From Terebella lapidaria (lineage: Eukaryota > Annelida > Polychaeta > Terebellida > Terebellidae): DNA of 64,000 nucleotides. Below, in pieces: positions 50,301 to 61,673 of this stretch. The stretch is taken from contig OX424568.1 of the NCBI GenBank assembly GCA_949152475.1, forward strand, positions 23,907,667 through 23,971,666, read 5' to 3'. The position numbers and the translations under genes were made by a program. The number at the start of each line of letters is the position of its first letter. The stretch's first letter is position 1. The notes beneath the pieces were generated by a model. That model had not been told where the DNA came from. It did not search any database and saw only the letters and a list, made by a program, of their open reading frames with translations.

Positions 50301-53300
50301 TGTGATAATCCTAGTTTGCAAAGTGTAGGAAATCTTGCACCTACAACAGCAAAGAACAAAGAACCCGCATCGCATGGACAAGGTGCTGGGATTCAACGCA
50401 AGTCAACAAGCAAAAATGCTAAACTTTGGACAACTGTTGCCCAAAATCAGGAATCTAGTGAATCTAATCTTTCATGCAAAACTAATCCTGATTCTGCTCA
50501 AACCTCAACTGCCTCGAATTCCGCAGCTGCCAAAACTGAGTGCTACCTCTCGTCGAACCCAGCATCGAAACGGAAAACCAGATCAAAGTCTGAACCAGGA
50601 ACTGTCATCGGCAACATAAGCAAGCAACCAGTCAGTGGCCAATTGGCAGTCAATGCAGAAGAATCAAGAAATCAACAAAGTCTCGTGAACAAAAGTCAAT
50701 CAGTCCCACAGGATCTTGAACCTGGTTTTGATGAGTTCAGTCGCAGCAGGTTAATGATTCCGAAACGCCGCCCAAGAACTAGGAAACAGCAGAGCATTCC
50801 GGAACAAACCTCACAAGAGACCGGAGAACAGGAAGCTCCGATTCCAAGCAGAGCAGGACACAAACGCTCGGCGTCCGAGACGGGTCAGGGGGCCATGTCT
50901 CACGGCTCTAAGCCAAAGGTTCTAGTAAGTACAGGTTTCATCCTATCCGACAATTTAAAATGTTCTGAAAATGTCTTCAGTGACATCTCATATAAAATAA
51001 TTTCCTATTTTGTTGCTACAGAAGACCCAAGTTCCAGTTGTTATCACGAACAAAGAGAAAAAAGGTCAGTCACTTTCTGATATCTGCCATTCGTCCAGTA
51101 TTTTATACTGGATTTTTAGCTTACCGGCCCTTTGAGCCGATAAGCTATTATCGTGGTTTTTCGTCCGTCGTCCGTCCGGATCTGTAACTTTTTTTTGGCA
51201 TGATGAATTTCCCCATAAATTTGTCAGAATATACCTTAGGCCAATATCTAAAAACGTTTCTTTAATTTTTTTGATTGAATCGTTTTTGCCGATTTGGCGG
51301 CCATTTTTGACGAAAAATTGCCAATTTTGGACTTTGGTGGCCATTTTCTCAAAAACTGTCTGATCAGTTTTGAGATTTTTGTTTCAAAACATTCCTTTCA
51401 TGTACCTCTATGACATGTATAGGTTTCGTTGCCTTTGAATCGCCAGTCTGCGTGTGGCGGCCATTTTGATTTTCTGACGAGTCGACAAAAAAATTTTTTT
51501 TTGTCCCAAATCAAGTCACTATTCGTTTTGAGCCATTTCCAGCAAAAAAAAAATTTTTTTTGACCATTGAAAATTTCTTGGGACTTGGAAAAGTTCACCC
51601 AATTTTTCCTTCATAATGGGAGTCTGCAGAGTAATCTCATAGAACACTTCAAGATAGAGCCAAAGTATTGGCACATTCAAATGGGAAATCATATATTGCG
51701 GTTTGAGTGGTGACCTTGAATTTGACCTTCAATGACCTTGAAAGGTCAAAACGACCTTTTTTGTCGAAAAAACGATGAATTTTGCCTTTGGTGGTCATTT
51801 TCTCGAAATCTATTCAGACAGTTTTCCTCAAAATCATGTATAAGATTCTCCTTATGTACCTTTGTGATGTGTATAAATTTCGTTGCCTTTGAAATGACGG
51901 TCTGCGTGGGGCGGCCATTTTGATTTTTTGACGAGTTATTAATTTTTTTGTCCCAAATCAAGTCACTATTCGTTTTGAGCCATTTCCAGCAAATAAAAAA
52001 AAATTTTTTTTTGACCATTAAAATTTTTTGCACTTAGAAAATTTCACCCAATTTTTCCTTCTTAATGGGAGATATGCAGAGTAATCTCATAGAACACTTC
52101 AAGATAGAGCCTAAGTATTGGCACATTCAAATGGGAAATCATATAATGCGGTTTGAGTGGTGACCTTGAATTTGACCTTCAATGACCTTGAAAGGTCAAA
52201 ACGACCTTTTTTGTCGAAAAAACGATGAATTTTGCTTTTGGTGGTTATTTTATTGAAATCTATTCAGAGAGTTTTCCTCAAAATCATGTATAAGATTATC
52301 CTTATGTACGTTTGTGATGTGTATAAGTTTTGTTGCCTTTGAATCGACTATCTGTGAAAATTTGTCATTAACAAAAAAAATCTTTCAAGATGTAACTTGA
52401 TTTCGTATTATAGTCCATACAGAAAATGTGTTTCTATCAACATTCACGAAGATGTTTTAACATATTGATTTTAACATCAGTGTAACAATTTTATATATTC
52501 AGTATTCTATGCAATTCACACGATTGCCGGTAAGCTACAGCACCCTTGGTGCTATGTTATATTTTAAATGGATTACATATTAACTTTTAACAGACTGGGC
52601 CAATTCTTTTAACCTGGTATTTCTGACCCTCCAGCAATTGACTTGGCTTTACACAAGCTACTGATGTTAGACAGCGCGGTAGCTGATGATACTGCAGCCA
52701 ATTTCCTACAAATCAAGGCTAAACCGCAGGGCATTGTGGATGCCATTTGTAAGGTAAGTAATAAGTAGCTTGATCTTTGAAATGATCTTAGATTGACTCC
52801 TTTAACACCACAATAAAATATTTGTTAGACCATGTTGTGCGACATAATGTTGTCTATCTCTGCATGCAATTCTATCAGAGAATCATTTTCAAAGGGTTTC
52901 AAACAGTTAACAAACTTTTTACCCAACCATTACTACGTGCTGTACATGTAATACAGTTATATACATTCATGAATAACGATGTCCCAACTGTTACTGTGTA
53001 CTGCTCGCAGCACCTGCTGAATGCCGCTCCGGACCCCATCACGGCCTGGTACAAGCGATGTGAGCGAGACGACGTGGACGATCAGGATCCCTGGCTGTCA
53101 AAGATGGAAGTCAAGTTCACGCGACTGATGCAGGTGTATGCCGACGGACAAGATCCACAGGCAGATGTAAGTTTTCACTGGGAGAATGCATTTTGACGTA
53201 ATGTGGTTTCCCTGCGTAGAAACTGCCCTCTGTATATAGACCTTCATAAATATATTAATATGGTGTTAGATTCAGTATATCAAGTAGAAATAAGTTGCCC

Positions 53301-55674
53301 ACTTAGATAGTACTCTAAATTTTTGGCAGAAGGTTACCCGGGTAGGTCTCAATTGTGGCTGATTTACGTAGTTTCCGATATCTTTTGTGTATATGTTCAA
53401 GACTGATGGTAGAAAGCAATTTCTTGTTCAGTATTCCAAACTTACGAATTGAATTGTTTTTCAGAACAATATCACCGAGCTGTTCCTGCTGACTGCATCC
53501 ACGACTCTACGGACACCTAGGCCAGCTAGCCAGGGTCCAATGACATCAGGGGTCCTAGCTCTAGGGTCAGTATATATTTGCTCAGTCAATATATTCCATA
53601 TTGAATCTAATGTAAGGTGTGTCAAAAAGTGCAGATTTGCACCTCAAAAAAATAATTTTAGGCATGTCCGATATCCGAAATGAATACCATGACTACATAT
53701 GACCTTGTATATCGTTTGATATAGAATTTCTATCTAAATAACTTTTTCCCTTTTTTTCGCAGGAAAATGATCATAGCCTTGTGCCGGTTACAAGGTGGGT
53801 CAAATATCTGTTTCAAAGATTCACACAGCATTTTGACTTTGTATCATAAATCTGAAATTGACGACATCTGCCCAATTATTATTTTTTTTTCTCGATCAGT
53901 CAAATATCAATGATGAATGATACGTAATGGACTCTAAATTCATGATGACAACCCGAATTCACCAACCGAGCTTATATTCTATTTAACCTGTGTTAGGAGC
54001 TTTACCTGATAATATTTTCTGACCAAATAGTATTCAACAGAATGAGAAAAAGTTATGATCGATCTTTTATTTTGATATTTGCCTGGTCTGACCAACAGAC
54101 AATGATCACTTTATTTGGCAGGTAACCTAGAAAGAGCCCGCATTTTCGTGTATGACTGGGTCCATAGTCACATCAACATGTTTGTTGGACTGCTCTGTAG
54201 TACTGTCGGAGTATGGAGGGATATCCTACTCAAAACACCAGGTAAACAAATACACATAACGGTACACCTACATGTATTATACTGGGGATTTAAATAGTTT
54301 TGGAGACAGCTTTACAAAAATTTTACTCCTTACTGTTATATTTTCTACTTTTGTGTATATATCCTGGTAAATAATTTATTGATATTTATAACTATTTCAC
54401 AAATTTCAGATTGTTCTCCAGTCATAACCACATTGGAACATATTGTTTTCAAGTGCCTTGATGGCAAGAAAGACAAACACAAAATGGTTTGTACCAGCAA
54501 GCTTCCAAAGCGCTTACCTAGTGTATTTCGTTAAAAAAAATAATCACATGTATTAGTGGTATGTGAAAGATCCATATCCAAAACATTTATATATTAAAAT
54601 ATCGAGCAATAATATGACCACACCTTTACCATTGTACAGATGGAAGCTATATTGCGTAAGGTCTGCGGATGGGAGCGTCTAGGAACACGTGACGATCTCG
54701 CATCTAGCCTCTTGTCTGGTTTAAAGTCCGCTGCGGCAACAAAACCAAGTATGTTATGCACACTATGTTTTAACTGCAGTCAGTTTGAATGATGTTATAT
54801 ATCTGGGCTCATTACTACCGTAAGTGATATGCTATCTATATCTAATATTTTGTATTTCGCCAGGCTCGCTTAGGGACTACGAGAAAGCCTTGGACCTGTT
54901 AGCAAGTCACGATGACTGGAAGTGGTGCAATGATCGACTGGTTGTCGGAGGACTCTGGCCAAATCTCCAACAGTGGAGCACACGCGGGGACAAAGCTGCA
55001 AGCTCCGAGCCTCTCACTGAGTCCACTCTCAGGCTGTTAGGTATATACTTTTCAACGTATATAAGTAATATTATTGTGATATTTATATAACTCATTGAGG
55101 TCCCAATGATTTCCCTATTAGGAAATCTCACTAATAATTTTGCGCCTGTGGCTTTGATGTAATGTAGAATGCATGTCTACAGTTGCCAAAGCGTTAGATT
55201 TCAAATGATTTCTCTGAAATTAAATTTTTTCAAAAAGTGAAAGTTTGTATTATTGCCATGGTTACCAGGTCTGGTGATGAGGCATTTCCCAGCTGACGGC
55301 AAGGCGGCCGTGCGTCAGACGATAGGGGCACTGGTGGGGCTTCTACACTCACAAAATGGTCAGTTGCATACTTCAGAATACATTTACATGGTCAGAATGA
55401 GAGTCTGGTGTGAAGCCTGAATAGTTCAAAGTCAAGAATTAAGTCCAAGGTCGATGTCCGTTGTAAAATATAGTATGCCGCTTTTAAAATAAAATGTTTT
55501 TAATTCACAGTTCCGAGCAGTATCCAGCTGGCAGCTGTTCATTCCGTAGTCCAGCTGTCGCCATTCGATCCAGTACAAACCACGAACTGTTTGCAATCGT
55601 GGATCCTGAAGAAACAACCGACTGGTCAAGAAGATATGCAATTGATCCAAGAATGTTTAGAGTTTTATAAATAG
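38388..55674 (+). CDS. ICE1: ICE1, little elongation complex subunit 1, 24 coding exons
   Basis: ICE1 is the scaffold of the little elongation complex (with ICE2 and ELL) for snRNA transcription. Exons: 38388-38534, 38765-38835, 38995-39088, 39318-39364, 39467-39530, 39662-39742, 39969-40078, 40214-40251, 45739-45821, 46334-46373, 46858-47016, 47243-47391, 47697-50924, 51022-51064, 52635-52753, 53011-53166, 53465-53565, 53763-53794, 54122-54241, 54410-54486, 54640-54748, 54864-55040, 55269-55358, 55511-55674. All phases fit, giving 1832 codons (human 2266). The N-terminal CQTCQSL and QTDLLIRRYNAKCQD match human CQGCASL and NTDNLLTEYQKKCDE. Residues ~50-260 are coiled coil. The central exon (362-1437) is disordered, Ser-rich and poorly conserved. 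The C-terminal helical domain aligns clearly (GNLERARIFVYDW, LASHDDWKWCNDRLV, SIQLAAVHSVVQLSPFDP). The exon 4 acceptor (39317) is the weakest boundary. Confidence 0.93.
40701..40921. mobile_element. 221-bp MITE in ICE1 intron 8
   Basis: The left arm has CAGATGTCGGCCAGATAGG and GTCGGCCACC. The right arm has the complement, GGTGGCCGAC, then CCTATCTGGCCGACATCTA. Inverted repeats are about 43 bp with a few mismatches. No coding capacity and no clear target duplication. Confidence 0.75.
41607..42176 (-). CDS. Single-Ig-domain type I membrane protein, nested in ICE1 intron 8
   Basis: This 189-residue protein runs antisense to ICE1. Residues 1-25 form a signal peptide. One Ig-like domain follows with the canonical Cys60, Trp73, the DTGNYTC motif (110-116) and Cys116 forming the expected disulfide. 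An extra cysteine pair, Cys36 and Cys45, lies before it. N-glycosylation sequons are at 31, 77, 96 and 113. A transmembrane helix spans ~140-164, followed by a basic KQKR stop-transfer and a 25-residue tail rich in Lys, Thr and Glu. The coding region is one exon, unusual for Ig genes. A plausible acceptor upstream (TGTATTTCCAG on the minus strand, near 42245) suggests a spliced 5' UTR. It could be a cell-surface adhesion or immune-type receptor; no family was recognised. Confidence 0.75.
   Translation of the reverse strand: MEFTLKTMFLGLVSIATTYISIATASDTSSNITITCPDYYGEKHCSKVDIINEYSLELICTISEEFTGQKIAWIHPNGTDINELGSSRMRYTITSNHSATLEIDKMFVNDTGNYTCEISPKMFSSYSFINVYIVPDYFIEGIIILSINLALSVMFIACMISSIVKQKRMNKYHKATTETSEAEKLKTKS
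43361..43997. mobile_element. Interspersed element with AGCTTACCGGC ends, copy 1
   Basis: It starts AGCTTACCGGCCCATTTGGG and ends GCCGGAAAGCT followed by a CTACAGCACCCTCGGTGCTG tail. Inside are GTCGGTCGTCCGTCCATCG-like and GTCCCAAATCAAGTCACTAT motifs shared with the element at 51118-52565. The AGCTTACCGG...CCGRWAAGCT ends form short inverted repeats. No coding capacity. It lies in ICE1 intron 8 in the same orientation as the copy in intron 14. Confidence 0.75.
43998..45738. other. Rest of ICE1 intron 8
   Basis: AT-rich intron DNA with ACATGTA-type palindromes. Around 45555-45630 there is an imperfect inverted repeat (TATGGTCACATACTTGAAA and, on the other side, TATGTGACCATTTCAAG). No gene seen. 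Confidence 0.5.
45970..46267. repeat. 52-bp tandem repeat in ICE1 intron 9
   Basis: Units begin at 45970, 46022, 46074, 46126, 46178 and 46230, exactly 52 bp apart, the last partial. The core is GGATTTAATCATAATGTT followed by GTTCCTGGATGTG-like sequence. A-type and B-type units alternate partly (CTAGATGTGCAATG versus TGGATGTGTAAAA). Confidence 0.9.
46583..46758. mobile_element. Pogo/Tigger-like MITE, 176 bp
   Basis: The ends CAATGGTCCCTGTAAGATAA and TCTTACAGGGACCACTG are inverted complements with one or two mismatches, flanked by TA on both sides (46581-46582 and 46759-46760). CAGTGGTCCC-type ends with a TA target are typical of the pogo/Tigger branch of Tc1/mariner. Related fragments occur at 39180-39230 and 62538-62670. 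Confidence 0.75.
48159..48323 (+). repeat. 33-bp coding minisatellite in ICE1 exon 13
   Basis: Five in-frame units of 33 bp encode SKAEEQMETKA with minor variation. They are nearly identical in DNA, so they expanded recently. The extra acidic/basic helical repeats fall in the disordered central region (about residues 516-570). Confidence 0.95.
51118..52565. mobile_element. Interspersed element with AGCTTACCGGC ends, copy 2, internally duplicated
   Basis: It begins AGCTTACCGGCCCTTTGAG and ends GCCGGTAAGCT plus the CTACAGCACCCTTGGTGCTA tail, matching the element at 43361. An inner block of about 447 bp, starting at GTCCCAAATCAAGTCACTAT (51503 and 51950), is present twice in tandem. It contains alternating GACCTTGAA/AAGGTCA motifs. 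It fills most of ICE1 intron 14. No coding capacity. Confidence 0.8.
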
Positions 55675-56560
55675 TATCAGATAGACTATTTGTGGTGAAT
55701 TATTACGTAACTGTGCTAATGCTAGTGTCTTATGAAATTTAAATTGATTGCATATAAATTTGCAAAGTATTTATTACATCATTCATGATGTTTCAGTACT
55801 AAGTATAAATATTAGGTATCAGAGAATACGTTCATATTTGTATCTCTGTTTCTTTGGCACTGATTTAACATAAAATAGAATTAAGATAATAAATAAACAA
55901 CATTTGCCATGGAATATTGTACATAATGCAAGGTGTTTTAGCATGTAATGAATGAGAAATGAGTGGTAGATTCGTTCACAAGGGCTGGTCCTAATCATTA
56001 AATGAGATCGCACAAAGGTAGGATAATCTCTGTTCGGGGTGAGAAGAGCGCAGGTTCGGAAGAGGGTGGGGGGGGGGGAGGGAGGGGCGACATGGCTGAG
56101 GTTGATTTAATGATATTTTCACACAAAGTGTCATGAAATGTGCAAAATGTTTCACACTCGCAAATACACCTTGAAAGCATTACAAATGCAGGTCAGCGTG
56201 ATTATTATCACATGGTCAAAAATGTATAAATATTGCCCTATTTTTCTTTCAGTAAAATTCTACCAAAAGTAAACTTCCCTATACATTGTATTTGGAAGCA
56301 CCTACCTGAAGACTTGAACATTTAGAAAGCTAGCTAAACATTCCGTCACTTAAATGTGTTGCTTATTTGCCTTTATAGTTGCATTTATCAAACAGATTGC
56401 TGAGAATTTTTATTCCGTGTGGGTCTCGTTTTCTATTTCATAGTTTACATGTATCTGACATTCAAACAAACGTTGCTATATTTCTGAATGTATTTCTATC
56501 GCGCATATAATTTCGTTTTTCCTGTGTTGTCATTTCTTATTAGGCATCCCGATTGAAAAT
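55675..56560. other. ICE1 3' UTR and downstream spacer
   Basis: AT-rich sequence after the ICE1 stop. It contains a G-rich run near 56066-56085 and no coding signal. Confidence 0.5.
55892..55897 (+). promoter_or_regulatory. Candidate poly(A) signal of ICE1
   Basis: AATAAA lies 218 bp after the stop codon, followed within 40 bp by a GTGTTTT-like GU-rich stretch. It is the first canonical signal downstream. Confidence 0.5.
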
Positions 56561-56597
56561 CGGGAGGCCTTATGTTTTTGTCTGTTTTTTTTTTTTT

Positions 56598-56642
<45 letters not shown>

Positions 56643-57010
56643 CTTCCGCCGTTTGGTTTCCGGATCATAACTCTTGAACGCCTTGATCTATCTTTCCGAA
56701 ATTTTCACAGCTCATCCGAAATACTTTGCTTCTAACCCCTATTGTTTTTCGTCGAGATCCGAAATCCAAGATGGCCGCCAGCGGCCATTTTGGAAAAAAA
56801 AATCGGGCGATTCCTGTCAATGTCATAATTTGATTCAGGCAATTTCCAGAGGAAAAAAAAATTTGTAGGTGCATTTTTTTTTTTTTTTTGGACTTAGAAT
56901 TTTTCCCTCGCCTGCGCCCATGCAGCTGTAATACTGTAACTGAGCCATGCTACTGTATTCACTGACTGCATCACGGGAGGCCTTATGTTTTTGTCTGTTT
57001 TTTTTTTTTT

Positions 57011-57058
<48 letters not shown>

Positions 57059-57386
57059 CTTCCGCCGTTTGGTTTCCGGATCATAACTCTTGAACGCCTT
57101 GATCTATCTTTCCGAAATTTTCACAGCTCATCCGAAATACTTTGCTTCTAACCCCTATTGTTTTTCGTCGAGATCCGAAATCCAAGATGGCCGCCAGCGG
57201 CCATTTTGGAAAAAAAAATCGGGCGATTCCTGTCAATGTCATAATTTGATTCAGGCAATTTCCAGAGGAAAAAAAAATTTGTAGGTGCATTTTTTTTTTT
57301 TTTTTGGACTTAGAATTTTTCCCTCGCCTGCGCCCATGCAGCTGTAATACTGTAACTGAGCCATGCTACTGTATTCACTGACTGCA
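56561..57386. repeat. 413/416-bp tandem duplication with long poly-T tracts
   Basis: The block starting CGGGAGGCCTTATGTTTTTG is present at 56561-56970 and 56974-57386. It differs essentially only by three T residues in the long T tract. Each copy carries T runs interrupted by CTTC, a TTCCGGATCATAACTCTTGA motif and a GGCCGCCAGCGGCCATTTTGG palindrome-like segment. The text before it (GCATCCCGATTGAAAATCGG) has a self-complementary start, so the block is probably part of a dispersed repeat family. Short open frames in it are fortuitous. Confidence 0.9.
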
Positions 57387-57437
57387 GCCTGCATGTCCAG
57401 CATGAGGCTAGGCTCTGCCCTCTCAGCCAGTGCAGGA

Positions 57438-57656
57438 GATCAGCCAGTCTGTCCAGCACAGCAATGGGCTCTGCCCCTCTCAGCCAGCCCTGCTCAGTCA
57501 TGCCTGACAAGATCAGCCAGTCTGTCCAGCTCAGAAATAGGCTCCGCCCCTCTCAGCCAGACCTGCTCAGTCATGCCTGACAAGATCAGCCAGTCTGTCC
57601 AGCACAGAAATAGGCTCCACCCCTCTCAGCCAGCCCTGCTCAGTCATGCCTGACAA
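57438..57656. repeat. 73-bp tandem repeat, three units
   Basis: Three exact-length units starting GATCAGCCAGTCTGTCCAGC and ending CATGCCTGACAA, with a partial diverged unit before them (from about 57387). GC-rich compared with its surroundings. No coding evidence. Confidence 0.9.
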
Positions 57657-59307
57657 GTGATACAGCTAGCATGTCCAACATGACCCTAGGCTCATATCCA
57701 TGCATTATCCCTCACTCCCCCCTCCAAAGCCTGGTTTACTAGTGTGTGTACATGGTAAAAGAATGAAGTTACATCCCACAGAATACAATAGTTGGTTAAT
57801 AAGCCAACACACATGACACAACATGCTTGGGGGATGATTTGCCCTGTCTGCATTTATATTGTACAAACATGTATTGTTTGAATGTTTTGTTATTCAACTC
57901 TATTTCACATGCAATGACCAAATCATCATTGTTTTAGTTAGCTGGCAAATGTTTGGCTTTGGTTATAATATGAATGCGAAAATTCCGCTGTATTGTACAA
58001 GTTTTGAAATCACAAAATTGGCCAAGATGACACAGCATTCTTTTAGTCACGTATCATTTTATATTTGACAGGAGCACCTGAAAAATATCACGAACATTCT
58101 GATTAAATATACTAGTACGCTGAATAATATTGGCTGGGTAATTGTCCATTCATTTGGGGTGGCAAATGTCTGGTGGGCCAAGTTGTCAAGATGATAAAAA
58201 GCAGTTCTGGTAAGAAACTGTCTGATGAGCTCTCACTCTTACCCACATACAATGGCCTATGTATCCTTTTTTCTCAGTCCAGTATGACCATTTGAAATGA
58301 TAAGAACAAAATGGGGGATGCCACAAAGCCTATAGGCTTTTATGTCTAGTATTGGAACTATTATGCATGGGTATGTTTTATGGACAGTACTATTGTTTAT
58401 GATGCAGGTATAAACATGGACAGATCTCTCCTGCCCTGGTTAAGGAGACTAAAATATTTGTTATACTATTTTGTCTACTGTTAAACTGTTGTTGATTCTT
58501 TGCTACGTCGTTTGGTACATTTTAAATTACATTTGTAAAACATTTGTGACTGATGAATAAATAACATAAAAATGTTTTTATTTGTTTGTGTCAGTGTATT
58601 ATTTTATTCCGTTCATTCAAATCAGGTTGAGAAATTCAGCTTTAGAAATTAGTATGAAAAGTATACAGAAAAATTGCAAAATTTCCAAAGGCCAAAATCC
58701 ATAACGTTCCTCCCAAACGTGCTGTTGTCACTGTAATACTAAAATTATTAAAAGCCTAAATAATAATGAATATTTTGGGCTATTTACTCTATTTACATGC
58801 AACTATGTAGAATTACTCTATTCTACATGCAACTAAATTTGCTAACGTTTATCATAATGTTCAACACAGAATTTTGTCCATGTGAATTGTATGCCGTTTT
58901 GACACGTTTTTCATAGTAAAGATGCATACAGTGCAATCTCGTTAATGAGATCCATGACAAAAATTGGAAGCGAAAATTGACTGTAAATTGCAATTGAGGA
59001 ATATCGAATGAAAATCTTCATTCAAAAGATCGTCAACAACATGTAGAATTCATGTTTTGAACATTATGACGATATCATAACGCTCAAGAGACGGATCATA
59101 TTTGCAACAATCTTGTACGACGTATAATCATAACGCTCAGAAGACGGATCATGTTTGCAACAATAATTGCCATAACCAGTCTATTTCGGCAATTTTGTGA
59201 GGTTACTTTTGAGTTCAGTCCAGGGGCCATTTCTCCCCTTATGTCATTTCCTCTCAATGCTTGACAATTTACATACAGAGAAAAAAAACATATAAGCTAA
59301 TCCTAAA
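57657..59307. other. Spacer with a transcript-end-like signal
   Basis: No coding region seen. At 58556-58561 an AATAAA followed by TGTTTTTATTTGTTTGTGTC looks like a plus-strand polyadenylation site and could be a distal end for ICE1 or the end of an unrecognised transcript. Two near repeats of GACGGATCATRTTTGCAACAA occur at 59090-59165. Confidence 0.4.
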
Positions 59308-61673
59308 TAGAAACCAGCGTTCTAACACAGTTGCATATATATGTCTACACAAAGTTAAAAAAAAAATATGACCTTGATTTGAGATATTCAAGCCACCGAG
59401 GTCATATATCTGTGAGTACCTCTTTTGACCTATTATATATGGCCATCCAAGTCCATCTATATGTGAGTTCCTATTATGACCTACTACACATGTCCATCCG
59501 AGGCCATATAGATGAGTACGGTGCCCCCGACAGAACATGATGAAAAAAAATACGACCTCGTTCGCACAAAGTACTAAGTCGTTTGCAAGAAATACAACTT
59601 CGTTTGAACAAAATATTAAGCCGTTTGCACGAAGTACCAAGTCGTTTGCACGAAGTACTAAGTCGTTTGCACGAAGTACCAAGTTTGCACGAAGTTGTTT
59701 GCACGAAGTACTAAGTCGTTTGCACGAAGTACTAAGTTGTTTGCACGAAGTACTCAGTCGTTTGCACGAAGTACCAAGTCGTTTGCACGAAGTACTAAGT
59801 CGTTTGCACGAAGTACCAAGTCGTTTGCAAGAAGTACTAAGTAGTTTGCACGAAGTACTATGTAGTTTGCACGAAGTACTAAGTAGTTTGCACGAGGTAC
59901 TAAGTCGTTTGCACGAAGTACTAAGTTGTTTGCACGAAGTACTAAGTCGTTTGCACAAAGTACTAAGTCTTTTGCACGAAGTACTAAGTCGTTTGCACGA
60001 AGTACTAAGTTGTTTGCACGAAGTACTAAGTCGTTTGCATGAAGTACTAAGTTGTTTGCAGGATGTAACGTTACATAGTTGACAAACCCACCTACATCAT
60101 CTTACCCCATTAAATAACAAGCGCTATATGGCGCTCCACATGGGGCTCCAAATTTGGTGCCTTAAATCTCTATATAAGCACCACATGGCGCTCTAAATTA
60201 TTCATACTTCCCCTAGCAAAAATGTGGTCATTTTAACCCAAACATTCCTGATAAATTAGATATTACTGAATACAATCTTTCGCTATTATTTGAGGTAAAT
60301 TTATCGATGGACTATTCTATTATTTGACTATCAAATGTAAATAGGGGTATCCAGATTTAGGACATGTGGAGGACCCTGGGAATTGACTGAGGTAATTAGA
60401 AGGTTAATTGGTAACATAATGATCATACATTTCATTGCTTATTTCAATGTTCGAATACTATGTATGATATGCGAACGACTTAGTACTTTGTAGAAACCAG
60501 CGTTCTAACACAGTTGCATATATATGTCTACACAAAGTTAAAAAAAAAATATGACCTTGATTTGAGATATTCAAGCCACCGAGGTCATATATCTGTGAGT
60601 ACCTCTTTTGACCTATTATATATGGCCATCCAAGTCCATCTATATGTGAGTTCCTATTATGACCTACTACACATGTCCATCCGAGGCCATATAGATGAGT
60701 ACGGTGCCCCCGACAGAACATGATGAAAAAAAATACGACCTCGTTCGCACAAAGTACTAAGTCGTTTGCAAGAAATACAACTTCGTTTGAACAAAATATT
60801 AAGCCGTTTGCACGAAGTACCAAGTCGTTTGCACGAAGTACTAAGTCGTTTGCACGAAGTACCAAGTTTGCACGAAGTTGTTTGCACGAAGTACTAAGTC
60901 GTTTGCACGAAGTACTAAGTTGTTTGCACGAAGTACTCAGTCGTTTGCACGAAGTACCAAGTCGTTTGCACGAAGTACTAAGTCGTTTGCACGAAGTACC
61001 AAGTCGTTTGCAAGAAGTACTAAGTAGTTTGCACGAAGTACTATGTAGTTTGCACGAAGTACTAAGTAGTTTGCACGAGGTACTAAGTCGTTTGCACGAA
61101 GTACTAAGTTGTTTGCACGAAGTACTAAGTCGTTTGCACAAAGTACTAAGTCTTTTGCACGAAGTACTAAGTCGTTTGCACGAAGTACTAAGTTGTTTGC
61201 ACGAAGTACTAAGTCGTTTGCATGAAGTACTAAGTTGTTTGCAGGATGTAACGTTACATAGTTGACAAACCCACCTACATCATCTTACCCCATTAAATAA
61301 CAAGCGCTATATGGCGCTCCACATGGGGCTCCAAATTTGGTGCCTTAAATCTCTATATAAGCACCACATGGCGCTCTAAATTATTCATACTTCCCCTAGC
61401 AAAAATGTGGTCATTTTAACCCAAACATTCCTGATAAATTAGATATTACTGAATACAATCTTTCGCTATTATTTGAGGTAAATTTATCGATGGACTATTC
61501 TATTATTTGACTATCAAATGTAAATAGGGGTATCCAGATTTAGGACATGTGGAGGACCCTGGGAATTGACTGAGGTAATTAGAAGGTTAATTGGTAACAT
61601 AATGATCATACATTTCATTGCTTATTTCAATGTTCGAATACTATGTATGATATGCGAACGACTTAGTACTTTG
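59308..61673. repeat. 1183-bp tandem duplication containing a 21-bp satellite
   Basis: Positions 59308-60490 and 60491-61673 are near-identical with an offset of exactly 1183. Each unit has a leader of GACCTATTA/GGCCATCC-type repeats and an array of about 23 to 25 copies of the 21-mer CGTTTGCACGAAGTACTAAGT (59545-60060 and 60728-61243). A non-repetitive tail follows. Because 21 is divisible by three, the array is open on both strands (181 codons of LHEVLSR on plus, STSCKRL on minus). I regard these as satellite frames, not genes. Confidence 0.92.

Noticed and set aside
56553-57290. Frames such as MHLQIFFSSGNCLNQ on the minus strand, duplicated at 416 bp
   Set aside because: They lie in a dispersed T-rich repeat, are short and have no domain. 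Their duplication follows the DNA block.
59269-61265. Frames of 181 to 229 codons made of LHEVLSR or STSCKRL heptads
   Set aside because: The 21-bp satellite is open in several frames on both strands and the frames are copied with the 1183-bp duplication. Nothing suggests translation.
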